Shown here piece by piece: positions 55,664 through 64,000 of a stretch of DNA of 64,000 nucleotides; position 1 is the first letter of the stretch, and each line of letters opens with the position of its first letter. The notes beneath the pieces are model-generated. The model searched no databases. It had not been told where the DNA came from and was given only the letters and a program-made list of their open reading frames with translations. A program made the position numbers and the translations under genes. This DNA comes from Takakia lepidozioides (Eukaryota; Streptophyta; Takakiopsida; Takakiales; Takakiaceae): NCBI GenBank assembly GCA_030704615.1, contig CM060734.1, positions 13,082,001 to 13,146,000 of the forward strand. Direction: 5' to 3'.

Positions 55664-57115
55664 TGTGATGTTTGCCAGAGGATGGGACCAGTAGAATGAA
55701 CTGGGAAGGGTACTATGCACCCAATACTACCAACAGAACCATTTCAGCGATGGGGGCTAGACTTCGTGGGACCCATTAAACCTCCAGCAAGGTACACACA
55801 AAACCAATACATCCTCACAACCACTGACTACACTACCAAATGGGTAGAGGCCAAGGCACTAAGAGACAACACTGCCAGATCGACAGCCAAATTCTTATAT
55901 GAAAACATCATCACACGATTTGGTTGCCCACTGGAATTCGTCAGTGATCAAGGATCACATTTTATAAATGACGCCATAAAATGCTTGACGGAGGAGTTCA
56001 TGATCGTACATCACAAGAGTATTGCTTACTATCCCCAAGGAAATGGCCAGGCCGAATCTACCAACAAGATATTATGCACTATCTTAACCAAGATAGTAAA
56101 TGCCAACAGATTGGGACACCAAATTGAACACAACACTATGGGCATTCAGGACATCATACAAGGTGACCACGAAACATACACCATTTCAACTGGTGTATGG
56201 AGCAGAGGCACTATTACCCATTGAATGTATGATACCCACACTACGAACCAGAACTCATGAACGATGGGGTTTAGAAGAATCTCTACGAGTCAGGGAATAT
56301 GAGTTATTCCATCTAGAAGAAGTTCGGGCAGACGCCGCAGATAACATGGCACGGTTCAAGAACAACAAAGAAAAAGAATATCCGAAGGGAAAGAGAAATC
56401 TTTCCAGGACGGGGACATTGTTTTGTGGTTACCAAAAATCAAGAAGATCAATCTGGGCAGAAAATTGAAAATGTCGTGGATGGGACCATTTCAAATCAAA
56501 AAGGTACATGACAATGGAATTGTTGATTTGCAGACCTTGGAACAAGAATTCGTGGGACGAATTAATATTAACAAGTTAAAAGGCTACCAAGGAATACATG
56601 ACAAAGCCCTTATACATGACTTATATGCCAATGAGGAAGATCAAACTGAAGATGAGGAGCGTGAAACCGCCAGCGCATACTACATTCATCACGACACGGT
56701 GAATCGGCATGTACTAAGACAGGTGGCAACACGAATTCAGGGCACCACGATGGCTAGACCACCATTCATCTGGAGGACAACATTACCACCCCATATACCA
56801 TATGGTGAACCGTGGCCAGCACAGATGTCCTACAGAACTGTGAACAAATACGAAGCAGCCAACGAGTCACTGCTTGTGTTAAACTCCGAGATGTACGCTC
56901 CAGATCACCCCACCGACCGTGGTAATCATACACCACTAGCCATCGATTATAACACGGAGGCAGAACGACGGCGCAATCCAACGGATTGCCAAAAGACGGC
57001 GGATGATAAGGGCAAAGCCATTAAACCAAGCTGCAAGTACTGCGCACACACCGCCCATCTAAAAACAGACCACGTACCAAAGTGGATGAACACATCCAAG
57101 ATGAACATAAACTGA
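55664..57115 (+). pseudogene. Element 3 integrase core and C-terminal domain
   Basis: Catalytic Asp in [10 protein letters not shown], Asp in SDQGSHF and Glu in GNGQAESTN are all present. A TGA near 55696 replaces Arg. A frame change near 56105 (after KIVNANR) and another near 56400 split the tail, which continues as [20 protein letters not shown] and then KMSWMGPFQIKKVHDNGIVD (the GPF module) and FVGRININKLKGYQG. The C-terminal ~170 codons are hydrophilic, and a Cys/His cluster (CKYCAHTAHLKTDH) near the end might bind zinc. Confidence 0.85.
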
Positions 57116-57450
57116 CCGAAACTGGACAATCATCAACAACCATCAGTTCGATCCAAAACAAACCACGGAGAAAACAGCAACGGAAGAAAATCAGGCACAA
57201 AAGGGATGAAGTTTTCTCAAAACTGTTACCAGAAGCTAAATGCTTCTTGGTAAGCCTGGGCCCAGCAATTAAAGCTAACTGCGCTTTAAACCTAGGCAAC
57301 CAGCATGACAGAATTACCTTCACGAAAACCTCGAGAGAAGTTAGAGGAGAAGCCTACAGAGGAGAACCCCTACTTAAACCCAGAAGCGAACTCCTCACCT
57401 TCTCTTCCGCAAACTGAAAATTGTTGTCTACACTTCCAGTGTGCTTCATA

Positions 57451-58944
57451 CTCCTTGTGATACAGGAATTGGTGCTCCAATTCCTTACAGCAACCGCAAG
57501 ACTAAGAGAAATGGCAGGCACCAAGCGGAAGGCACCAAGTTCTTATGCGCAAGTGAATTTCAAAATCAGCCCGGCGTTACGGAAGATTGAGCAGGATACA
57601 GAGACACAGGAGACGTTGGACAATCTTGGTCTGCGATACTTCATCACCACGCTGGACTGGAACCTGAAGCATGACGAGCTGTGTAGGGAGTTCTTGGAGA
57701 ATTACAACACCAGCACTCGGAGCACAAATGTCCGTGACACACACATCCTGCTGACGGAGAAGTACTTGGCGGAAGTGTTTCACCTTCCCAATCTGGACAT
57801 ACCGGCGCACAGCGGCAAACCTCCAAGGTTTGTACTTGCAAATTTGTTTGAGAATCTCAACCAAGCAGATCAGGGCTACACATGCAATCACAACAAAAGC
57901 CTCGGCTTTAGGAAGATAGCCCCGGTACTTAGCACGTTGCTTTGCCTCAGGCAAAACCACAGCTAATGTACCAAGGAGCTAATCGATCAAGTGTTGATTT
58001 GCCTCAATGGGCAAATCGTGAATTGGGCAAGCTTCTTATTGAAGAAGTTAACCCAAGAATTGACCTGGTTGACAAAGAAGAAGAAGGATGCGATTGTTAC
58101 CATGGCCACTCCCTTGTTACTCCAAATGATTTGACACACTGTACACCTGACACCCGAAGAGCAAACGATGTTGGGGATTATGCAGCGGGTAGATACCATG
58201 GAGGAAGAAGGAAGTAACACGGCAGCAGGTCAAGAAGAAAAAGAGGGTGGACTTGCAAACAGAGCCCGGATCAACGAAGCAACCACAAGTGCAGCAGTAG
58301 AGGACATCATCAACTCGACGGCTGATTCCACAGTGCAGAGAGAAGGGGAGAGTCAACAGCCAGAAGGAGGCAACCAACCACAGACCAATGAAGCAACACC
58401 CATGGAAATTAGCCATGGTAACACTGAAATCCAACGAACATCACACACAGAGGCCACACAACCAGAAGCAGAGGAGGGGGACATAGTGGCGCAGCAACAA
58501 CAGATGGTGCAAGAGGCACCCAGTCAACAGCGACAACAGGTGGTGCAAGAGGCACAAAATCAGCAGCAGCAAGACCGTAATTCCAATTTGGAATTACTAC
58601 TAGCACAACAAGTTCTGGATACAACAGCATGGGACACAGGGTTGGAAGAAACGCCACAGAATGTAATTCTGCAGGCAATACAAGCATTGGGTCAAGTGAC
58701 AACTTGTATGGACAGGGCCAAGGATTACATCAGCCCGGAGAACCTGAGCATGATCTTAGACCATATCAAGGAGAAACACCAGAGGGAATTGGCGACAGCA
58801 AGAATAGTATGTAACCACGAGGTTACAATTGCAGCGTTAGAAGATCAAAAGACGACCTTACTTCGCCAATACAACACCTTGACACAATACAAAGATGATT
58901 GGAGAAGAAGTGGGAAAGACAGAGATGATTTTGGTTCGCTTTGA
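57451..58944 (+). pseudogene. Accessory ORF of element 3, homologous to that of element 2
   Basis: The protein begins around ATG 57511 (MAGTKRKAPSSYAQVNFKIS). The N-terminal domain reads FITTLDWNLKHDELCREFLE, TNVRDTHILLTEKYLAEVFH and GFRKIAPVLSTLLCLRQNHS. Line by line this parallels element 2 (drill through LQFLQNF, VRGVDIEITPQYLQQLF, LRDVGQILNILFAMKQNQ). The same frame runs through TAA 57964-57966 and TGA 58132-58134 to LTPEEQTMLGIMQRVDTMEE, then a Gln-rich stretch (about 58480-58580) and a coiled coil (EKHQRELATARIVCNHEVTI). It ends at 58944 next to a duplicated 120-bp unit, so the C-terminal half seen in element 2 is missing. Confidence 0.7.
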
Positions 58945-59142
58945 GACTTGGCCACTATGTTCAATGTGCCATGTAAGAGGCCCCAGAGTAATATCAGATC
59001 AATCGAAATTCGTTCAATGGGCCAACGGATGGTTGCCCATCCAAATGATTTTCGTTCGCTTTGAAACTTGGCCAGTGTACCCTCTGATACGTCCCAGTGT
59101 AATACGAGATCAATCGAAAATCGTTCAATTGTCCAATGAGGC
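58925..59142 (+). repeat. Two 120-bp direct repeats at the element 3 end
   Basis: ATGATTTT(G/C)GTTCGCTTTGA(G/A) plus ACTTGGCCA and AGATCAATCGAAA(A/T)TCGTTCAAT occur at 58925 and 59045. The first copy overlaps the last codons of the accessory ORF, so that ORF ends in repeat DNA instead of at its native stop. Confidence 0.85.
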
Positions 59143-59502
59143 GTTCACTTGTCATTTGGTTTTTGTTCAATGCGAAAAAAAAATCTTGTAATGCGTGCAC
59201 GGCTATTGCATCCATTGAACGGATGTGGTTGAAGCCCCTCTTTTGCCCGCATGTGCTTGAACATGTGTGCAACACATGTGCGGAGACACAACAGATGAAT
59301 AAATCATTTGCCTCCCCATCGACGCGCTCCCCCCTCAAGCCATTCCACATTTAATTGAATTTAAATTTATTTTAAGCCAATAAATAGGTTTGCATTGCCT
59401 TTCAGTGGGGGTTTCTGGCACGTATCGATTTTGTTTTTGGCTCAATTTTGTTCTGCAGCTTCCAGCATCCCACGGCTACTCCCCCGCCAAAATTTGGACC
59501 AA
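59143..59502. other. Spacer, nothing recognised
   Basis: AT-rich between element 3 and the LINE fragment. No coding or structural feature. Confidence 0.4.
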
Positions 59503-60590
59503 TCAAAAATGCCTAAAAAAAAAAGTGTTCTCTTCGCTCACTATTGCAGAACTCTCTATAAAGAGTGCATGAAGTAGAACACAAATCAAGTTTGGAGTGC
59601 AAAACAGGGAAGAAACTGTGGTTTTGGGTCCAAATGAATTTTGATTGCTCCCAAATTTGTTGAGGGCAGGGTTGAAGATGGCTTTGTGGGCGCGCTTAGG
59701 GTGATCACGTAAAAGTTTCCCCAAGGATGAGACGAATTTCTTGTGATTGGCAGTGGCTTTTTGTTTGGTGATGTTATATGCGGCCTTCTTTGCATCCCTG
59801 CCAATTTTGGCTAGGATATCAATCCAGTTGGGTATGGCTGTGGGGTCGGACGGCGGGGGTAGAAGTGGTTGGCAGAGGGGGATAGCGTTTAAGCACAAGA
59901 TACGGCGATCGGTGGACCAGTTGTTGAGTGGGGTGGTGGTGGGTGTGCTGGGGATAATCGTGAGGGCGCGACGTATGGTGTGGTATGTGTTGAGATGGGA
60001 GGTCCACTTGCGTTTTTGAGTGCGTGTAAGGTAGCCCCCGTTTTGTTGTGAATGGGGGTTTGAGGGAGTTCCGGGGGAGCGGAGCAAGTGGCAAGCACGC
60101 TGGTGGTCATGAGTTGTAGGATGGATGTGAGGGTACGTTCAGCTGCAAGCCATGTGGTTTCCGGGTGTTGGGAAAGGTTCGAGTCGGATAGGGTGTGCGA
60201 GAGGGTGAGCATTAAGGCGGAGGCGGCTGGGTGAAAATGGGATTTGAATGCAGCTATATTACTATAGGGTAGAGGGGAGAGGAGACGTGGATGAAGGGGT
60301 GGTGCCTGCGTGATGGGAACTGGTCAAAAGGGGATGAGTGATGGTGGGAGGGAAAGGGAGATCGGGTAGTGGTCGGAATTACATAGGCTATCAATATGTA
60401 CATGGCTTTGCAAGTGAGGAGGGATGGCCTCGCTGGTACGTAGGTAGAATCCATCAATGAGGCTTAGTGAGGAATAATTGAGGCCACCTTGGGGGGCTGC
60501 TATTTCATGAGCGGCATGAGCACGAGCGGAAAAAAAAAAAACATGAGCGGACCATTGTGTGTCCACGGAAATAGGGTTAGGAGGCACGGA
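59503..60590 (-). pseudogene. LINE ORF2: endonuclease end and EN-RT linker
   Basis: Minus strand: LSLIDGFYLRTSEAIPPHLQ and DSLCNSDHYPISLSLP (about 60460-60340) carry the SDH motif that ends APE-type LINE endonucleases. Downstream, ETTWLAAERTLTSILQLMTT and then (after one frame change near 60085) WIDILAKIGRDAKKAAYNIT, KLLRDHPKRAHKAIFNPA and the usual W-rich linker lead towards RT, but the sequence leaves the family near 59600. The endonuclease nicks target DNA for target-primed reverse transcription. RT is absent. Same strand as the LINE 3' end at 50.6-51.3 kb. Confidence 0.75.
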
Positions 60591-60605
60591 AATAGGGTCA
60601 TGTGA
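60506..60605 (+). repeat. ATGAGCGG cluster and paired GGAAATAGGG
   Basis: TGAGCGGCATGAGCACGAGCGG, an A12 run, ACATGAGCGG, then two CACGGAAATAGGG copies 22 bp apart. ATGAGCGG words match the terminal repeats of the 17.1-18.2 kb element; the GGAAATAGG pair matches 43996-44032. Confidence 0.6.
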
Positions 60606-60723
60606 AGTTGGAATGTGGCACTAGTGGACTCGTCATAGCAATGAAATGCAACATTTTATTGCAAATTTTGTGGCAAGCCACATCTATACAAGTGTGTCCT
60701 AACTATCATAGCCGGAATGGGCA

Positions 60724-63076
60724 CTACTCTCTTACACCCTCCGAGGAACTTGCCCCACCTTCCTCCTCATCCCCCTCATCCCCCCCATCCTCCGAGCTCT
60801 GTGATGCATCAGTTCCACTTTGCCTCTCAAAAAATCCGTCCTCTCCTTGGGGGACTGTCCACCTCACCTCCTGGGAATCTTCTGCCTCTCCTCCCCCACT
60901 TTCCTCAGCAGAATCCAAGACAAATCTACGAGCCTGACGGGCTCTAATAGCTGTTGCCTCCTCCCTCATCTTCATTTTCTTGAGGCTTGCCTTGTCTAAA
61001 ATCTGCTGTACACGACTAGGTTCGGAAGACCTCCTAATGGACACCGAAGCAAGCTGGGCAACATAAGTAGGAAGGATGTAGTCCCTTTCTGGACTCGACA
61101 TGAAATCCCCCCTGGCAAAAAAAAAGCACATTCCTCCTGCCCATGAACTGCGGTGTAGACGTCCCTCCTGCAGTACTTGGCATCTTGCAGTAAGAACAAA
61201 TCCACTTTAAGAATGTCAATACCAGCAGAAGCCAAAAATGGTCTTTCAATGAAATAAGAGAGTGAAGGGAGGTGCCTCGCGAAATCAGGAGGCAACTTAC
61301 AATGCGACCACTCACTTGTAAACCAGGGGCTCCTCGGCCTCGATCCCAACTTGTACCTCCCCCACCTCCTTCTCGGATTCTTCCTCATCCTCCGTGGATG
61401 CCTCTTCCTCTTTCGGCAAACGTTCAGCCACTGCAAGTTCAGAGTTGTGGAGGGCAGTATCTGGCTCGAAGGCAAAGACATGCCTGTCAGACAACGTCCC
61501 TGCCCACATTGAAGCACCTGAGGGACAAAACGGGTGGTTAGTAGCATGCGGCATGCAATTGCAATCGGGCCAGGGGACAAAATATGCACGTGAAGGCTTA
61601 CCCGTGCCGCATGTGAGGTCAAGAATCCGCCCTTGGACATCCGAGCACGTCTCCATGAGGGTTTGGATGAAAGTAGGGCTCCGGGTCCGGCTGTACAGCC
61701 ACGGTTTGCCTGTCTTTGTGTCCTTCGGCATACTGGATTGGGACACATAGTTGTAGAGGACATCGTAGGTAACAGTGTCCACAGCGGCATCAACAAGACG
61801 ACCATCATTGCGGAATTCGAACGTAGAACTTCTCTTCACAAAACAATATGCCTCAAACACCAATGTCTGCACATCCAACAAAAGAGGGATCCACTCCAGG
61901 GTCTAGTTTAGATACACCACAATATGAAGTGAATGCAATAGATTGATAACTTACACTTTGGCCCTCTGTTTGCAACCCCTACGTATTGATGCAGAACCAT
62001 TTTTTGAGGAGGACCAGGGTGACACTTTTTGGTGTCTACCTTGCCACAACATTCTCTGTGGTCTTCCCTCTTGTGGCAAGGACCACCATACATCCACCGT
62101 CATCCAGGAGCATCCCCGCCAGCCCAAACCCGGCTCTCCAGTAGTCCTCCGTAAACTTGTTCCAGGTGGGCACACCATCCAGGCCTCCAGCAGGTCCCCA
62201 TCTGGAATATTGAGGAGAATCATATCGCAGGCTCTCTCCACCTCAACGACCCCCCCCCCCGAGTGCTCTTGCAATCCGTGCTCACAGTCGTGAAGAATTC
62301 CATCATGGCTTCCAAACCAGGGGTGTCTTTAGGCTCTGTAGCAACAGCCCTCTTCTTGGCTTTCCCCTTCAGCTCCTCCAGAGACTTGCTGTGTGCCACC
62401 TTCTTCGCCCTGGCAGCCAGAGCGTCAAGGAAGCTCTCATTGATGCATTGGATGATAGTTGGGGATTCTAGCTTCTGCAGAAACATCACCGCCGAATACC
62501 GCCGTGTAGGCTCGCCCTCAAATGCCAACTTCTTGGCAGAGCCAGTCCCAGTCCGAACTGACTTGGGAACCCGGACGACCGGTGACTTGGTAGCAGCAGC
62601 AGTAGTCGCAGGACCTTGCACAAAGTCGTCGTCAGAGTCACTCCCTTGGGGCCCCTCTTGCGCCTCCTCTGGTACCCCGGTGGTTTTCTGTTTTTTGGGG
62701 GTTACTTTACTCCCCTGTTTCCGTGTCCTTTTCATTTGTCCTTTATTCCTCTCATTCAATTTCTCCTGAATACCTGCCTGAGCAAGCTCTGCCGCTTTCC
62801 TGGACTTGGCAAGCGCTTTCGCCTCCTTTGGACCCAGCGGAGGCAGCGGAGCCCGGTTTTGTCGGGCCTCCGCATCTAGCTTCAATTGGAACTCGGATGA
62901 GTCGAGCGAGCCGGGCGGAAGGTCCACATACCAAGGGCAGTCGCGCAAATGCTCCAGATGCCACTCCTTCACGATAACGTCAGTGTACATGGAGTCAACT
63001 CAGGGTTCCTCCATGCGAGGAAGAATGGCGGCTCGAAGGACAGATGACCTTTCTCCAACATGAGAACTTACAGTAC
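60724..63076 (-). pseudogene. ParB-like/DNA amino-methyltransferase-like family, copy 2 (3' half)
   Basis: Matches the second half of the gene at 37-43.5 kb, exon for exon. The exon starting at 63076 (after GAATGCAG) reads HLSFEPPFFLAWRNPELTP, then HLRDCPWYVDLPPGSLDSSE (copy 1: HLSSCGWYLDCPPSE) and a Lys-rich tail. The next has ACDMILLNIPDGDLLEAW and WNKFTEDYWRAGFGLAGMLL with DDGGCMVVLA. After an intron beginning GTAAGT (~61955) comes FVKRSSTFEFRNDGRLVDAA, SRTRSPTFIQTLMETCSDVQ and GRILDLTCGTG, a 70-90-bp intron at the same codon as in copy 1, then GASMWAGTLSDRHVFAFEPD. An acidic tail follows (EEEASTEDEEESEKEVGEV), then further pieces to 60724 (YILPTYVAQLASVSIRRSSE; EDGGDEGDEEEGG). Frameshifts near 62990, 62180 and 61310 and stops near 62049 and 61980 break it. 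The ParB-like half would lie beyond the window. Confidence 0.7.
62250..62260 (+). repeat. Poly-C run inside copy 2
   Basis: About ten consecutive C residues (G on the coding strand) lie just before the exon encoding the IPDG motif. Length errors here would create an apparent frameshift. Confidence 0.8.
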
Positions 63077-63122
63077 CTGCATTCAAAAAACACAGACAGA
63101 ATCACATCCATTTTTCCAGGCT

Positions 63123-63250
63123 GGGTCCGAAAATGGCTAAGTCCCAGATCTGATTGGGCCCGGAACTGGAAAAATGGCGCCATTTATCCAGTACAGGGTC
63201 CGAAAATGGCTAAGTCCCAGAAATGACTGGGCCTGGAATTGGAAAAATGG
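63123..63250 (+). repeat. 73-bp direct duplication
   Basis: GGGTCCGAAAATGGCTAAGTC plus CCAGA and GGAAAAATGGCGC occur at 63123 and 63196, directly before the 96-bp array. Confidence 0.85.
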
Positions 63251-63254
63251 CGCT

Positions 63255-64000
63255 CCCCCCGAGACGACTTCATCCGACGGGCCTCGTATGGAAATTCGGC
63301 GCCGTTTTTCCATCCGGGGGATGTTCTCTGTCGGCCAGGTGTCGGCCTCTCCCCACGAGACGACTTCACCCGAACGGCCTCGTATGGAAATTCGGCGCTG
63401 TTTTTCCATCCGAGGGATGTTCTCTGTTGGGCAGGTGTCGGCCTCTCCCCCCGAAATGACTTCATCCGACGGGCCTCGTATGGAAATCCGGCGCCGTTTT
63501 TCCATCCAGGGGATATTCTCTGTCGACCAGGTGTCAGCCTCTCCCCCCGAGACAACTTCATCCGAACGGCCTCGGATGGAAATTCGCCGCCATTTTTTCA
63601 TCCGAGGGATGTTCTCTGTCGGGCAGGTGTCGTCCTCTCCCCACGAGACGACTTCATCCGAACGGCCTCGGATGGAAATTCGGCGCCGTTTTTCCATCCG
63701 AGGGATATTCTCTGTCGGCCAGTCCCCCCGAGACAACTTCGTCCGACGGGCCTCGTATGGAAATTCGGCGCCGTTTTGCCATCCGGGGGATATTCTTTGT
63801 AGGCCAGGTGTCGGTCTCTCCCCCCGAGACAACTTCATCCGAACGGCCTCGGATGGAGATTCGGCACCGTTTTTCCATCCGGGGGATGTTCTCTGTTGGC
63901 CAGGTGTCGGCCTCTCCCCCCGAGACGACTTCATCCGACGGGCCTCGCATGAAAATTCGGCGCCATTTTTCCATCCGTGGGATGTTCTCTGTCGGCCAGG
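63255..64000 (+). repeat. 96-bp tandem satellite, at least 7.7 units, running off the window
   Basis: Units begin (GAGACGACTTCATCCGACGG) at 63261, 63357, 63453, 63549, 63645, 63730, 63826 and 63922. Every step is exactly 96 bp except one of 85. Each unit continues GCCTCGTATGGAAATTCGGC, GCCGTTTTTCCATCCG and TCTGTCGGCCAGGTGTCGGC. Because 96 is a multiple of three, several frames stay open and yield 32-residue protein repeats (for example ENIPRMEKRRRISIRGRSDE), which I regard as incidental. The array lies upstream of a splice acceptor of copy 2 and is therefore probably intronic. Confidence 0.95.

Larger units (their letters stand above)
54908..58944 (+). mobile_element. 5'-truncated Ty3/gypsy element with accessory ORF (element 3)
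   Basis: Starts abruptly inside RNase H (LHEYDFEVVHKPGRLHVTAD) and continues through integrase and a downstream accessory ORF, in the same order as element 2 but on the opposite strand. The shared phrases ([60 protein letters not shown]) show it is the same lineage, clearly diverged. Gag, protease and RT are missing and no LTR was found, so the left end is a truncation or deletion junction near 54908. Confidence 0.85.

Noticed and set aside
63137-63934. 265-codon minus-strand repeat protein
   Set aside because: The unit length (96 bp) is a multiple of three, so several frames stay open by chance. There is no start context, and the array appears intronic.

Overview
This is eukaryotic nuclear DNA from the green lineage. 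Genes are split by GT-AG introns, almost everything is transposon-derived, and the one clearly intact gene is plant-type CLPS1, the chloroplast Clp-protease adaptor (48026-49083, +). The families present (plant-type Ty3/gypsy elements with a plant-transposon-like accessory ORF, a streptophyte-type MULE, LINE pieces, and fragments of aldose-6-phosphate-reductase-like, flavodiiron, F-box and RPT4 genes) suggest a non-flowering streptophyte. A charophycean alga such as Chara is my guess, but the sequence does not prove the species.

Layout. 1-2.45 kb: decayed Ty3/gypsy pol (-). 2.57-4.26 kb: four-exon gene for an integrase-core (DDE) protein (+), broken by two stop codons. 5.04-10.39 kb: a 4.7-kb segment flanked by inverted blocks of one ~100-bp satellite, holding fragments of at least four host genes. 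10.6-18.2 kb: palindrome arrays, unrecognised exon-like pieces and a ~1.1-kb element with terminal inverted repeats. 18.5-28.9 kb: Ty3/gypsy element (-) with gag, protease, RT, RNase H and integrase plus a large accessory ORF downstream of integrase. 29-32.5 kb: minisatellites and unassigned DNA. 32.6-36.05 kb: MULE-type transposase with a SWIM finger (-), frameshifted. 37.0-43.5 kb: multi-exon gene (+) with a ParB-like N-terminal domain and an amino-methyltransferase-like C-terminal domain; a 2.3-kb array of 36-bp palindromes lies in its first intron. 44-48 kb: intergenic, two SINE-like heads. 48-49.1 kb: CLPS1. 50.6-51.3 kb: LINE 3' end (-). 51.3-54.5 kb: G-poor, C-rich tract. 54.9-58.9 kb: 5'-truncated Ty3/gypsy element (+) with a related accessory ORF. 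59.5-60.6 kb: LINE endonuclease and linker (-). 60.7-63.1 kb: second copy of the ParB/methyltransferase family (-); a 96-bp satellite array lies in what appears to be its upstream intron and runs off the window.

The most unusual content is the ParB/methyltransferase-like family. Two diverged copies share intron positions and a nonstandard methyltransferase motif IV (IPDG where DPPY is usual), and each has satellite DNA in an intron. This looks like a prokaryote- or virus-derived module that became an intron-bearing plant repeat family. Both copies carry frameshifts or stops, so they are best read as decayed members of a family that may still have intact members elsewhere. Nearly every other coding region is also decayed, often by C-to-T-type nonsense changes as expected for methylated repeats.
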